Assembly (NCBI GenBank): GCA_016185205.1
Contig: JACPOA010000112.1
Location: forward strand, 62,001 to 126,000
Direction: 5' to 3'
Origin: Hyphomicrobiales bacterium
Lineage (GTDB): Bacteria > Pseudomonadota > Alphaproteobacteria > Rhizobiales > Xanthobacteraceae
DNA: 64,000 nt
Of the stretch, positions 32,959 through 44,249 are shown one piece after another. The position numbers and the translations under genes are program-made. Position 1 is the first letter of the stretch, and every line of letters begins with the position of its first letter. The notes below the pieces were generated by a model. It was not told where the DNA came from. It searched no databases and saw nothing but the letters and a program-made list of their open reading frames with translations.

Positions 32959-33776
32959 GTGAAGCCCTCCCGAGACATTGCCCGCCTGATCGAGATCATG
33001 GCGGCGTTGCGCACGCCCGGCAGCGGCTGCCCCTGGGACCTCGAACAGGACTTCCGCAGCATCGCGCCCTATACGGTCGAGGAAGCCTACGAGGTCGCCG
33101 ACGCCATCGCCCGTGGCGACCTTGGCGACCTCAAGGACGAGCTGGGCGACCTGCTGCTGCAGGTCGTCTATCACGCCCGCATGGCCGAGGAGCAAGGCGC
33201 CTTTTCGTTTGCCGATGTGGTCGAAGGTATCACCGCCAAGATGATCCGCCGGCACCCGCACGTGTTCGCCGATGCCGAGGGGCAAACGGCCGAACATGTC
33301 AAAGGCCTGTGGGAGCGCATCAAGGCGGAGGAAAAAACAGAACGCGGCGCGGCGGCGCCGGGCGGTGCGCTCTCCGGCGTGCCGGTCGCCCTGCCCGCGC
33401 TGACCCGCGCCTTGAAGCTGCAGGACAAGGCCGGCCGCGTCGGCTTCGATTGGAACGACCCGCGCGCCGTGCTGGCCAAGATCCGCGAGGAAGCCGACGA
33501 GATCGAGGCCGAACTCGACAAAGCGGGGAAGATTTGGGCGCCGATCAAGCCAAAACGGCGGCCGAGGTCGGCGATCTGCTGTTTGCGGTGGTCAACCTCG
33601 CCCGCCATCTGGGCGCCAATCCGGAAGGCATTCTGCGCGACACCAATCGCAAATTCGAGCGCCGCTTCGCATCGATCGAGCGCGCGTTGGCTGCGCGTGG
33701 CAAGTCACCGAAGGACGCCAGCCTGGCCGAGATGGATGCGCTGTGGGACGAGGCCAAGGCGGCGGAGAAGCCGTAA
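32959..33776 (+). pseudogene. mazG: Nucleoside triphosphate pyrophosphohydrolase MazG, frameshifted
   Basis: Two MazG domains are readable but in different frames. From a GTG at 32959 (MKPSRDIARLIEIMAALRTP) the frame runs through GCPWDLEQ, ELGDLLLQVVYHARMA and the second-domain segment EADEIEAELD. At the GGGG run 33525-33528 the reading must shift by -1 to continue as EVGDLLFAVVNLARHLGA and NRKFERRF to the stop at 33776. One missing base explains it. Unshifted, translation runs on to 34134, antisense to hflX. Intact MazG (about 270 residues) hydrolyses NTPs and can lower ppGpp. Sequencing error or real decay cannot be separated here. An ATG at 32878 is a less likely start. Confidence 0.85.
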
Positions 33777-33850
33777 TCTCTTCGGTGTCAGGGCCGGGCT
33801 TTTTGCTTTCTTTCCGTCTCCCACAAGGGAAACGCATTTGCCGCGCACCC

Positions 33851-35215
33851 TCACCCCCCGAACTTCGCCTTCAACCGCGCCGCCTTGTCGGCATCGGCGC
33901 GCACCGTCACCGCCAGCCGGCCATCCTCGCCCATCGCGCGCGCCAGCACTTCGGAATTGCGATAGAGCCAGCTCAGGCCGGCGCCGTCGGCCGGATCGAG
34001 CGACAATTCAAGCGTCAACCGGCTTTCGCCCAGGCGCGCTTCGATCGCCGCGATCAGGCGCTCTAACCCCTCGCCGCTCAAGGCCGACACCGCCACCGGC
34101 CGGCGCTCGGCCGCTTGCCGCTCGACCAGATTGAGCAGCCGCGCGCGACCTTCCGTGTCGAGCAGGTCGATCTTGTTCCAGACCTCGATCAGGCGGCGGT
34201 CGCTCGCTTCGATGCCGAGTTCGCCCAGCACCTTTTCGACGTCATGCAGTTGCGCGTCGGAATCCGCGTGCGACATGTCGCGTACGTGCAGGATGACGTC
34301 GGCCTCGATCACCTCTTCCAGCGTGGCGCGGAACGCCGCCACCAGCATGGTCGGCAGATCCGAGATGAAGCCGACCGTGTCCGACAAAATGATGCGGTTG
34401 CCGAGCGGCAGATCGATGGCGCGCAGCGTCGGATCGAGCGTGGCAAACAGCATGTCGGCCGACAGCACGCTAGCCGCGGTCATGCGGTTGAACAGCGTCG
34501 ACTTGCCGGCATTGGTGTAGCCGACCAGCGCCACGATCGGATAAGGCACGCGCTTGCGGCTGTCGCGATGCAGCTTGCGGGTCTTTTTGACCTTGTCGAG
34601 TTCGCCTTCGATTTTCGCGATGCGCTCTTCGATCACGCGGCGGTCGGCTTCCAGTTGCGTTTCGCCCGGACCGCCGAGAAAACCGAAGCCGCCGCGCTGG
34701 CGTTCCAGGTGGGTCCAGGCGCGCACCAGCCGCGTCTTCTGGTAATTGAGATGGGCATGCTCGACCTGCAGCGCGCCTTCCTTCGTGCGCGCGCGCCGGC
34801 CGAAGATTTCCAGGATCAAGCCGGTGCGATCGATGACTTTCGCGTTCCAGGCTTTCTCCAGATTGCGCTGCTGCACCGGCGAGACCGGGCAATCCATCAC
34901 CACGACCGAAGCCGACAGACTTTTCGTCAGCCCGGCGATCTCGTCGACCTTGCCTTTGCCGACATAGGTCGCGGGCCGGATATCGTTGAGCGTGACCAGT
35001 CCTGCTTGCACCACCTTGAGATCGATGGCGCGCGCAAGGCCGACGGCTTCCTCCAAGCGGGCTTCCGGCGAACGTGTGTCGACATGGGCGCGGCCAAGAT
35101 TTGCCCGCGCCGCCGCGTGCTTGAGCCATGGTTCGATGACGATAGCGCGGCCGCTTTCCGTGCCCAAGGTCGGGCTCAGAAGGTCCGTCTGCTCATCGCG
35201 ATCGCGTTGTTCCAA
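33851..35215 (-). CDS. hflX: Ribosome-splitting GTPase HflX
   Basis: A 454-residue OBG-type GTPase. The N-terminal HflX domain (VVQAGLVTLNDIRPATYVGKGKVDEI, about 66-92) and a coiled coil with FLGGPGETQLEADRR precede the G domain: ALVGYTNAGKSTLFN (G1), SDTVGFISDLP (G3), NKIDLL (G4) and VSALSGEGL (G5). HflX rescues stalled ribosomes. TTG at 35215 starts right after the hfq TGA; no nearer ATG exists. The hfq-hflX order is highly conserved. Confidence 0.95.
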   Translation of the reverse strand: MEQRDRDEQTDLLSPTLGTESGRAIVIEPWLKHAAARANLGRAHVDTRSPEARLEEAVGLARAIDLKVVQAGLVTLNDIRPATYVGKGKVDEIAGLTKSLSASVVVMDCPVSPVQQRNLEKAWNAKVIDRTGLILEIFGRRARTKEGALQVEHAHLNYQKTRLVRAWTHLERQRGGFGFLGGPGETQLEADRRVIEERIAKIEGELDKVKKTRKLHRDSRKRVPYPIVALVGYTNAGKSTLFNRMTAASVLSADMLFATLDPTLRAIDLPLGNRIILSDTVGFISDLPTMLVAAFRATLEEVIEADVILHVRDMSHADSDAQLHDVEKVLGELGIEASDRRLIEVWNKIDLLDTEGRARLLNLVERQAAERRPVAVSALSGEGLERLIAAIEARLGESRLTLELSLDPADGAGLSWLYRNSEVLARAMGEDGRLAVTVRADADKAARLKAKFGG

Positions 35216-35473
35216 TCAGACTTTGTCCGCGCCCGGCTCTTCGCCGCCTTCGAACAGCTGGATCGGGTGACCCGGCATGATGGTGGAGATCGCGTGCTTG
35301 TAGACGAGCTGGGAATGCCCATCCCGCCGCAGCAGCACGCAGAAATTATCGAACCAGGTCACCACGCCCTGCAATTTCACCCCGTTGACCAGGAAAATGG
35401 TGAGCGGGATTTTTGCTTTGCGGACGTGATTGAGAAAAGTGTCTTGCAGATTTTGCGCACGTTCGGCTGCCAT
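35216..35473 (-). CDS. hfq: RNA chaperone Hfq
   Basis: An 85-residue Sm-like protein that forms hexamers and pairs small RNAs with mRNAs. Sm1 is [20 protein letters not shown] and Sm2 is [13 protein letters not shown]; the proximal-face KH residues are present. The C-terminal tail [11 protein letters not shown] is short, as in other alphaproteobacteria. ATG at 35473. The 286-base gap upstream, towards dat, is likely to hold its promoter; I see no clear -35/-10 pair and no other feature there. Confidence 0.97.
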   Translation of the reverse strand: MAAERAQNLQDTFLNHVRKAKIPLTIFLVNGVKLQGVVTWFDNFCVLLRRDGHSQLVYKHAISTIMPGHPIQLFEGGEEPGADKV

Positions 35474-35759
35474 GGCCGTGTTCCATTTTTTGCCCGCGTC
35501 TTACGCGCGAGACCTTTGTTGCCCGGGTCCTGCGCATGCGTTCCGTCCCATGCGCCCCGCCTTGCCCCACGCAGACGCGGTGGAAGGCCCAGGAGGCTGC
35601 TATTAGATGGCAGGTGGCCGCCCGGCGCAAGCACAAGTTGGCAAATACCACCTCAACCGGCTGAAATATTTCATATTTTCCCTCTAAGCGCGCCCAATCC
35701 AGGCAAATGGGCGGCTGCCGCAATACCGCCGTGCGGCGTGGACTTCGCCCGGCTGAAAA

Positions 35760-36617
35760 TCAGCTCAATTCGGCGTGGCGGTGATAGTCGCGGCGCAATG
35801 CGGTCGCGATCAGGCCGGGCGCGCCATTGCCGATCGGCCGCCCGTCGATACTCACCACCGGCAGCACGATCTGGCTCGCCGAGGTGACGAAGGCCTCGCG
35901 CGCGGCATAGGCTTCTTGCACGGTAAACGCGCGTTCCTCGAGCTCAAGCCCCTGCGCCTTGACCACGTCGAGCACGACCGCGCGCGTGATGCCGGGCAGC
36001 ACATCGTGACCGAGCGGATGGGTGATGAGCTTGCCGTCGCGGCTCACGATCCAGGCATTCGACGAGGCGCCCTCGGTGACGCGACCTTGGGCGTCCACCA
36101 GCCAGGCCTCGCGGGCGCCCTGCTCGCGCGCCGTCTGCTTGGCCAGCACGTTCGGCAACAGGGCCACCGACTTGATATCGACCCGCTGCCAGCGGATGTC
36201 GGGCACGGTGATGACGGCGATGCCGTCCGCCGCCAGTTGCTCGATACGCGCGCGATCGTTGCCGCGCGCGCTCACCACCACGGACGGCGGCGTGTCGGCC
36301 GGCGGAAACGCGAAATCGCGCCGCGCCACGCCGCGGGTGATCTGCAGATAGACGATGCCGTCATGGACGCGGTTGCGCCGTACGGTTTCGTGCAGCACGA
36401 CCGAAAGTGCCGCTGCCGACATCGGGCGCGCCATGCCAATCTCGCGCAGGGAGCGATCGAGCCGCGCCAGATGGCGGCGCTCGTCGACCAGGAGGCCTCC
36501 CCTCACCTCGCAGACTTCATAGACGCCGTCGGCGAACTGATAGCCGCGGTCCTCGATCGAGACAGCGGCGTCGCTGAGCGGCAGATAACGGCCGTTGACA
36601 TAGGCGATGCGGGACAT
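35760..36617 (-). CDS. dat: D-amino-acid transaminase (class IV aminotransferase)
   Basis: A 285-residue PLP enzyme of fold type IV. The opening MSRIAYVNGRYLPLSDAAVSIEDRGYQFADGVYE is typical of DAAT; the PLP lysine is in LLPNVLAKQTAREQGA (about 148), and EGASSNAWIVSRDG follows. It makes D-Ala/D-Glu for the cell wall, although related branched-chain transaminases share these motifs. The gene lies between ntrX and hfq, as in Bradyrhizobium. A 49-bp palindrome separates it from ntrX. Confidence 0.9.
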   Translation of the reverse strand: MSRIAYVNGRYLPLSDAAVSIEDRGYQFADGVYEVCEVRGGLLVDERRHLARLDRSLREIGMARPMSAAALSVVLHETVRRNRVHDGIVYLQITRGVARRDFAFPPADTPPSVVVSARGNDRARIEQLAADGIAVITVPDIRWQRVDIKSVALLPNVLAKQTAREQGAREAWLVDAQGRVTEGASSNAWIVSRDGKLITHPLGHDVLPGITRAVVLDVVKAQGLELEERAFTVQEAYAAREAFVTSASQIVLPVVSIDGRPIGNGAPGLIATALRRDYHRHAELS

Positions 36618-36631
36618 TGGATTTATTCCTG

Positions 36632-36680
36632 GCGCATGATCTGATCCGAAAACCGGTGCCCACTTTTCGGGATCATGCGC
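36632..36680. repeat. 49-bp GCGCATGAT...ATCATGCGC palindrome fused to the ntrX stop codon
   Basis: The arms GCGCATGATC (36632-36641) and GATCATGCGC (36671-36680) and inner AAAACCGG/CCACTTTT parts match 56370-56418 and 57731-57778 with one or two changes. Base 36680 is the complement of the G of the ntrX TAG, so the repeat begins inside the stop codon. Confidence 0.88.
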
Positions 36681-38050
36681 TAGCCTATGCCCAGCGCCTT
36701 GAGCTTGCGATGCAGCGCCGAACGCTCCATGCCGACGAATTCGGCGGTGCGCGAAATATTGCCGCCGAAGCGGCTGATCTGCGCCACCAGATATTCGCGC
36801 TCGAACACTTCGCGCGCATCGCGTAACGGCAGCCCCATCAGGTGTTCGCCGCCGTTGCCGTTCGGCATGGCCGGCACCATCGAGCCGACGTCGGGCGGCA
36901 GCATGCTGGCATCAAGCACGACGTCCGGGTCGCCGCCGGCCAAGATCATCAGCCGCTCGACATTGTTGCGCAGCTGACGGACATTGCCCGGCCAGTTGTG
37001 CGATTGCAGCACCGCCATGGCGTCGTCGCCGATGCGTCGTTTCGACAGGCCGGTCGCCTGCGAGATCTGGTCCATGAAATAATCGACCAGCTCGGGAATA
37101 TCCTCGCGCCGCTCGGACAGCGGCGGCACGCGGATCGGCACCACCGACAGGCGGTGATAGAGATCCTCGCGGAAACGCCCTTCCGCGATTTCCGTTTCAA
37201 GATTGCGCGTGGTCGACGACACGATGCGCACGTCGACGGCGATTTTGCTGCTGCCGCCGACCCGCTGGAAGGTCTGATCGACCAGCACGCGCAAGATCTT
37301 GTTCTGCGTCTCGCGCGGCAGATCGGAAACGTCGTCGATGAACAGCGTACCGCCATGCGCCTCTTCCAGCGCGCCCGGCTTGCGGCCGTCCGAGCCATTG
37401 GATTGATCGACGCCGAACAATTCGATTTCCATGCGCTCGGGCGTGATCGCGGCGGCATTGATCACGATGAAAGGCCCGTTCGCGCGTCCCGACAATTGAT
37501 GCAGCGTGCGGGCGGCCAGCTCCTTGCCGGCGCCCGAGGGGCCGACGATGAGCACGCGGCTGTTGGTTGGCGCCACCCGCTCGATGGCCTGGCGCAATTG
37601 CGCGATCACCGTGGAACGCCCGATCAGCGTCGACGGCAGCGGCGCCATATGCTTGAGCTGCTTGACCTCGCGCTTGAGCCGCGAGGTTTCGAGCGCGCGC
37701 TCGGCCACCAGCACCAGCCGGTCGGCCTTGAACGGCTTCTCGATGAAATCATAGGCGCCGTGCTTGATGGCGGCGACCGCGGTCTCGATATTGCCGTGGC
37801 CGGAAATCATCACCACCGGCAGCTCGGGATGCTCGTGCTGGACGACGTCGAGCAATTGCAGGCCGTCGAGCTTGCTGCCTTGCAGCCAGATGTCGAGGAA
37901 AACCAGATGGGGCCGGCGCGTAACGATGGCGCCGAGCGCCTCGTCGCTGTTGCGCGCGGTGCGCGCGTTGTAGCCCTCGTCCTGCAGGATACCCGCCACC
38001 AGATCGCGGATATCGGCTTCATCATCGACGATCAGAATTTCACCGGACAT
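36680..38050 (-). CDS. ntrX: Nitrogen-regulation response regulator NtrX
   Basis: A 456-residue regulator: receiver domain (phosphorylated Asp53 in LVFLDIWLQ), AAA+ domain (Walker A GPSGAGKELAARTLHQ, Walker B GGTLFIDDV) and a Fis-type helix-turn-helix near the C-terminus (ISRTAEFVGMERSALHRKL). The sigma-54 contact motif GAFTGA is absent; the corresponding place reads LFGVDQSNGSDG. ATG at 38050 lies four bases after the ntrY stop. NtrYX controls nitrogen, redox or envelope genes in alphaproteobacteria. Without GAFTGA it probably acts as a sigma-70-type regulator. Confidence 0.94.
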   Translation of the reverse strand: MSGEILIVDDEADIRDLVAGILQDEGYNARTARNSDEALGAIVTRRPHLVFLDIWLQGSKLDGLQLLDVVQHEHPELPVVMISGHGNIETAVAAIKHGAYDFIEKPFKADRLVLVAERALETSRLKREVKQLKHMAPLPSTLIGRSTVIAQLRQAIERVAPTNSRVLIVGPSGAGKELAARTLHQLSGRANGPFIVINAAAITPERMEIELFGVDQSNGSDGRKPGALEEAHGGTLFIDDVSDLPRETQNKILRVLVDQTFQRVGGSSKIAVDVRIVSSTTRNLETEIAEGRFREDLYHRLSVVPIRVPPLSERREDIPELVDYFMDQISQATGLSKRRIGDDAMAVLQSHNWPGNVRQLRNNVERLMILAGGDPDVVLDASMLPPDVGSMVPAMPNGNGGEHLMGLPLRDAREVFEREYLVAQISRFGGNISRTAEFVGMERSALHRKLKALGIG

Positions 38051-38054
38051 AGTT

Positions 38055-40298
38055 CTACTCGTTGTCTGTCTTTTGTTTTTCGAGTTCGGCTGTTTCGGCC
38101 TTGCCGGCGGCGGCAAATCTCACGCGCACCCAGGCACCGCGCTGGCCGGGAATTTTGTCGGCGGCGTCGCGCAGCTCGATGCTGCCGCCATGGTCCTCGA
38201 TGATGCGGCCGACAATGGCGAGGCCGAGCCCGGTGCCCTTTTCGCGCGTCGTGACATAGGGCTCGAGCAGCCGGCTGCGGTTTTCCGTCGGCAGGCCGAT
38301 GCCGTTGTCGACCACGTCGATCACGACATCGTCGCCGTCGCGCGCGGCGTAAACATGGATCGATCCCTTGCCGAGTTCGCCCGGCGGCACCGCGGAAATC
38401 GCTTCGGTCGCGTTCTTGATGATGTTGGTGAGCGCCTGCGACAGCAGCCGGCGGTCAAAGCGGGCCGGCATCGGATCCTCGGCGATCTCGACGTCGATAT
38501 CGATTTCCGAATTGCCGACGCGCATCAGAAACACCGACTGGCGCACCGTGTCGGCGACGTCGTCGGCGGCGATCACCGGCTTCGGCATGCGCGCGAAGCG
38601 GGAAAACTCGTCGACCATGCGCCGGATGTCGTCGACTTGGCGAACGATGGTGTCGGTGCATTGCGCGAACACGCCGTCGTCGCTGCCGATCAGCTTGCCG
38701 TATTTGCGCCGCAGCCGCTCGGCCGACAACTGGATGGGGGTGAGCGGATTCTTGATCTCGTGCGCGATGCGGCGTGCCACGTCGGCCCAGGCGGAGGTGC
38801 GCTGGGCGGCTACCAATTCGGTGATGTCGTCGAGCGTCACGACATAGCCGTGGTCGGATTCGCTGGATTGCTCGCTGGTCACCCGCACCGACAAATTGCG
38901 CTCGCGGCCATGGCGGCTGATGGTGACCTGATCCTGGGTGCGCGCGCCCGATTGCGCCGCCGCCATGATATCGACGAGTTCGGGAAACACCTCCGTCAAG
39001 GGACGGCCGAGCGCTTCGGCCTCGGTGCGGCCGATCAGCTTTTCGGCCGAGCGGTTGAGAATATTGACGCAGCCATTGCCGTCGACACCGATGACGCCGG
39101 CGCTGGCGCCGGCCAGCACCGCCTCGGTAAAACGCCGGCGGCTGTCGATGAGGTCGCGCGCGCGCACGATGTCGTCGCGCTGCGTGCGCAGTTCCTGCGT
39201 CATGCGGTTGAAGGTCTCGCCGAGATGCCCGAGATCGCCCTCCGACGGGCGGACCGGCACGCGCACGTACAAATTGCCGGTGGAGACGGCATTGGCCGCG
39301 CCGATCAGGCGCCGGATCGGCGCCACCAGACGGTTGGCGAAATTCAACCCGATCCAGACCGCCGACAGCAAGACGATCAGCGCGATGACGGTATACATCA
39401 GCCCGAACGCCACCTGCACGCCGATGCGGCGCGATTCGAGCGCGGCATATTCGGTCACGCTCGCGCGCGTCGCCTGCAATTGCGGAACGACGCGCGGATC
39501 GAGCAGCCGTGTCACGTAAAGATACTGGTCTTGGTATTTCTCCAGTTTGATAATCGCCGCCACGTAATTGGTGTCCGGCAACAGGACGATTTGCGGGTTA
39601 TCGTCGGCGATCCGCGGCAGCGCGTCGCGCGGCGGCAGGGCGAAGGTCAGGTTGATCTTGACGTCGGCGCGCGACACCACGTTAAGATCTTTATCGATCA
39701 CGATGACGGCGGCCAGCCCGCGCACCGCGGCCTGAAAGGTGAGAAACTGCGTCAGCTTGTCGGGCTCCTGGTCGAACACCGGCTTGGTGCGCGCGATGTC
39801 GAAGGCCATCACCATGATATCGGAGCGCACGATCTGGGCGTGATCGCGCAGATAGGCTTCCGCCACGATCAGCGAGTTCTCGATGGCGGCGCGCGTGCGC
39901 GTGGAAAACAGGCGGTCGAGACCGCGGTCGAGCGTCACGCTCGCAACGATGGCGACCAGGATGGCGGGCGCCGCGGCGATGATGGAGAACAGTCCGACGA
40001 TGCGCACATGCAGCCGCGCCGCGGCACGCCCGCTGCGGCGGGCCTGCACCACCTGCCAGACTTCGCGCACGATGATGATCAGCAGCAGCAGCACCGTCGC
40101 GGCGTTGGCGAGCAGCAGCGAGACCACGACGTAATGGGTGGGCGAAATAGGCGTCAGGTCGGCGAGCACGACGAAGGTGAGGAAGGCCGACAGCAAAGCC
40201 AGCCCGACCGCGATCGGCCCGAGCACCCGCGTTTCGCCACGCTTCGCCGAGGGACCGGCGAGCGCAGTTTCGGCGGTGGCAGCCTGATCGACAGTCAT
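38055..40298 (-). CDS. ntrY: Nitrogen-regulation sensor histidine kinase NtrY
   Basis: A 747-residue membrane kinase. Three N-terminal spans (about 27-47, 53-77, 102-124) and one near 300-322 flank a large periplasmic loop. Then come HAMP (FANRLVAPIRRLIGAAN), PAS (near 395-500, GVIGVDGNGCVNILN), the dimerisation domain with the phosphorylated His in [13 protein letters not shown], and the ATPase domain (NIIKNATEA, DNGIGLP, GTGLGLAIV). It signals to NtrX. The 174-base gap upstream to ntrC likely holds the ntrYX promoter; a TATAAA lies near 40372-40377 but no good -35 is seen. Confidence 0.95.
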   Translation of the reverse strand: MTVDQAATAETALAGPSAKRGETRVLGPIAVGLALLSAFLTFVVLADLTPISPTHYVVVSLLLANAATVLLLLIIIVREVWQVVQARRSGRAAARLHVRIVGLFSIIAAAPAILVAIVASVTLDRGLDRLFSTRTRAAIENSLIVAEAYLRDHAQIVRSDIMVMAFDIARTKPVFDQEPDKLTQFLTFQAAVRGLAAVIVIDKDLNVVSRADVKINLTFALPPRDALPRIADDNPQIVLLPDTNYVAAIIKLEKYQDQYLYVTRLLDPRVVPQLQATRASVTEYAALESRRIGVQVAFGLMYTVIALIVLLSAVWIGLNFANRLVAPIRRLIGAANAVSTGNLYVRVPVRPSEGDLGHLGETFNRMTQELRTQRDDIVRARDLIDSRRRFTEAVLAGASAGVIGVDGNGCVNILNRSAEKLIGRTEAEALGRPLTEVFPELVDIMAAAQSGARTQDQVTISRHGRERNLSVRVTSEQSSESDHGYVVTLDDITELVAAQRTSAWADVARRIAHEIKNPLTPIQLSAERLRRKYGKLIGSDDGVFAQCTDTIVRQVDDIRRMVDEFSRFARMPKPVIAADDVADTVRQSVFLMRVGNSEIDIDVEIAEDPMPARFDRRLLSQALTNIIKNATEAISAVPPGELGKGSIHVYAARDGDDVVIDVVDNGIGLPTENRSRLLEPYVTTREKGTGLGLAIVGRIIEDHGGSIELRDAADKIPGQRGAWVRVRFAAAGKAETAELEKQKTDNE

Positions 40299-40472
40299 AG
40301 GGCCCTGGGGCGGAACGCCGGCGCTCCGCGAAAAGACGGCACAAAGCAGTGGTGCCTTTCGGCACTGATGCTTTTATACAACAATGTTGCGAAAATAAGA
40401 CAGTTTGCACGGCGCCAAAAAGCGAGGGTGGTTAATCCGAGGTGGCCGCCGTCATGCACCCGCGGGCCGAAC

Positions 40473-41915
<1,443 letters not shown>

Positions 41916-41923
41916 TGTCGTTC

Positions 41924-43069
41924 TCACGAGCTCTGGACGGGCGGCGCATCGTCGGCCATGACGCCGTCGCCGCTGTATATGGGCATCAGCACGCGCAAGA
42001 TGGTACGCCGCGGTTGCGATTCACATTCGATGATGCCGCCATGATCTCCGACGATCTTGGCCACCAGCGCCAGGCCGAGCCCGCTGCCCGACTGCTTGGT
42101 GGTGACGAAGGGATCGAACAGATGTGGCATGAGATCTTCCGGCACGCCCGGGCCGTTGTCCTTGACGCTGAATTCGAGCGGCAGCGACACCCGCGCCTTG
42201 CTGCCGGGCACCGACAGCCGCACGCCGGGGCGGAAAGCGGTGGTGAGCGTAATTTCCCCGTCGATGGAGTCTTCGCCGATCGCCTCGGCGGCGTTCTTCA
42301 CCAGATTGAGAAACACCTGAATGAGCTGGTCGCGATTGGCCAGCACCGGCGGCAGCGAGGGATCATACTCCTCGACGAATTTGATGTGGCGGGCAAAACC
42401 CGACTGCGCCAGGCGTTTCACATGGTCGAGCACCACATGGATGTTGACCGGCGCGCGCCCGACCGGCCGCTCGTCGGCGAACACCTCCATGCGGTCGACC
42501 AGCTTCACGATGCGGTCGGTCTCGTCGCAGATCAGCTTGGTGAGCTGGCGATCGTCGTCGCCGGCGGATTGTTCGAGCAGCTGCGCCGCGCCGCGAATGC
42601 CCGACAACGGATTCTTGATCTCATGCGCCAGCATGGCGGCGAGCGCGATCACCGAGCGGGCGGCGCCGCGATGCGTGAGCTGGCGGTCCATCTTGTCGGC
42701 GATGGTGCGTTCCTGCAGCATGACCACCACATGATCGGGATATTCCGGCAGCGACCCGACATAGAGATCGACCAGCCGTTCGCCCGGATTGCGCGGGGTC
42801 GCCAGATCAACCTTGTATTCGTTTACCGCCGAGCCGCGCAGACGGACCTGCTCGATCAACGTGAGCAAGGGCGAGCCGAACGGCACCAGGTCGCGCAGCA
42901 TGTGCCGGCGCAGCATCGGGATCGAGGCTTCGAAGAATTGCTCGGCCGCCACGTTGGCATCGGCGATCTTGCCGTCGGGCGCGATCATGATCACCGGATG
43001 CGGCAGCGCGTGCAGCATCGCATCGGCCGGGGTGTTGACGGTTGCCGAGACGGCCTGGGCGCGGCTCAT
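41924..43069 (-). CDS. ntrB: Nitrogen-regulation sensor histidine kinase NtrB
   Basis: A 381-residue soluble kinase/phosphatase of NtrC. The N-terminal PAS domain ([20 protein letters not shown], about residues 26-45) is followed by the H-box [20 protein letters not shown] and the ATPase domain ([30 protein letters not shown]). It has no membrane segment and is expected to be controlled by PII. Its ATG overlaps the dusB stop by four bases, and dusB-ntrB-ntrC is a conserved operon. Confidence 0.95.
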   Translation of the reverse strand: MSRAQAVSATVNTPADAMLHALPHPVIMIAPDGKIADANVAAEQFFEASIPMLRRHMLRDLVPFGSPLLTLIEQVRLRGSAVNEYKVDLATPRNPGERLVDLYVGSLPEYPDHVVVMLQERTIADKMDRQLTHRGAARSVIALAAMLAHEIKNPLSGIRGAAQLLEQSAGDDDRQLTKLICDETDRIVKLVDRMEVFADERPVGRAPVNIHVVLDHVKRLAQSGFARHIKFVEEYDPSLPPVLANRDQLIQVFLNLVKNAAEAIGEDSIDGEITLTTAFRPGVRLSVPGSKARVSLPLEFSVKDNGPGVPEDLMPHLFDPFVTTKQSGSGLGLALVAKIVGDHGGIIECESQPRRTILRVLMPIYSGDGVMADDAPPVQSS

Positions 43070-44121
43070 GCGGCAGCCCTCCAGGCAAAGTCGTCATACG
43101 CATCGGCCAGCAGGCGGCGCGCCTGCGCCGGCTGTTCGGCGGTCAGCACGCGCGCGCGATGGCTTTTGAGCAGATCGGCCGATGCACCGGCGCTGGTCGC
43201 CGCGCAATCGAGCGCCCAGGCCAGATGCTTGCGGGCATGGCGGCGGCCGATGGTGAGGCCGTGATGTTCGATCATCTCATCGTACAGCGCATCGATCAGC
43301 GCAAGCTGCTGGGCGAGTGGCGGCGTGCCTTCGCGCACGCCCGTCGCGAGATAGCGCGCCACCTGCCCCAGAAACCACGGCCGGCCTTGTGCTGCGCGCC
43401 CGACCATCACCGCGTCGGCGCCGGAGGCGACAAGCGCGTGTGTGGCGTCGTCGAACGAGCGAATGTCGCCATTGACCACGACTGGAATGGTGACGGCCTG
43501 CTTGACCGCGCGCACCGCCGCCCAGTCGGCACCGCCGTCGAAGAACTGGCAGCGGGTGCGGCCATGCACGGCGATCATGCGCACGCCGGCATCTTGCGCG
43601 CGGCGCGCCAGCTCCGGCGCGTTGATGTTTGCCGTGTCCCAGCCGAGCCGCATCTTGAGCGTCACCGGCACGCTGACGGCGCCGACCGTGGCCTCGATCA
43701 GGCTGAGCGCGTGATCGAGATCGCGCATCAGCGCCGAACCAGAGGCGCCGTTGGTGACCTGCTTGGACGGGCAGCCCATGTTGATGTCGATGATCTGCGC
43801 GCCTTGCGCCTCGGCGATGCGGGCGCCTTCCGTCATCCAATGCGGTTCGCAGCCGGCGAGCTGCACGACCCGGATGGCGACGCCGCGCCCTTGGCTGCGG
43901 CTGCGCGCCTCGCGCTTGCCCTGGGCCAGCGCAGCACCAGCAGTCATTTCCGACACCACCAGCCCTGCCCCCAGGCGCTCGGCTAGGCGGCGGAACGGCG
44001 CGTCGGTGATTCCCGACATCGGGGCCAAAATCACGCAGTTCGGCAGCGATACCGGGCCGATCGACAGCGGAACTGCCGGAAACCGCGACGTTTCGCCCGT
44101 ATTGAGCTTATTGCCTACCAT
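43066..44121 (-). CDS. dusB: tRNA-dihydrouridine synthase DusB (NifR3)
   Basis: A 351-residue FMN enzyme that reduces uridines in the tRNA D-loop. [22 protein letters not shown] (about 34-55), the catalytic Cys in [19 protein letters not shown] and [12 protein letters not shown] are diagnostic; the C-terminal helical tRNA-binding domain follows. It heads the dusB-ntrB-ntrC operon, as in Rhizobium and Rhodobacter where the gene was called nifR3. ATG at 44121. The 128-base gap to ispDF must hold promoters in both directions; on the minus side a TTGCGC/TAAACT pair with 16-base spacing (about 44148-44175) is possible. Confidence 0.95.
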   Translation of the reverse strand: MVGNKLNTGETSRFPAVPLSIGPVSLPNCVILAPMSGITDAPFRRLAERLGAGLVVSEMTAGAALAQGKREARSRSQGRGVAIRVVQLAGCEPHWMTEGARIAEAQGAQIIDINMGCPSKQVTNGASGSALMRDLDHALSLIEATVGAVSVPVTLKMRLGWDTANINAPELARRAQDAGVRMIAVHGRTRCQFFDGGADWAAVRAVKQAVTIPVVVNGDIRSFDDATHALVASGADAVMVGRAAQGRPWFLGQVARYLATGVREGTPPLAQQLALIDALYDEMIEHHGLTIGRRHARKHLAWALDCAATSAGASADLLKSHRARVLTAEQPAQARRLLADAYDDFAWRAAA

Positions 44122-44249
44122 TTAGGCGATCCTCTTCATTGCTCAGAGTTTAGACAATTTGACGGTAAGCGCAAGTGCTGCATTGCAATAATTTGTTGAT
44201 TTTCAACGCCTCGGCTAAAGCCAATGCGCCAGCTCGGAGTGGCCTTCGC

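Noticed and set aside
34115-35887. A 590-codon plus-strand frame across hflX, hfq and the dat end
   Set aside because: The opposite strand encodes clear HflX and Hfq; the frame has no ribosome site or recognisable domain.
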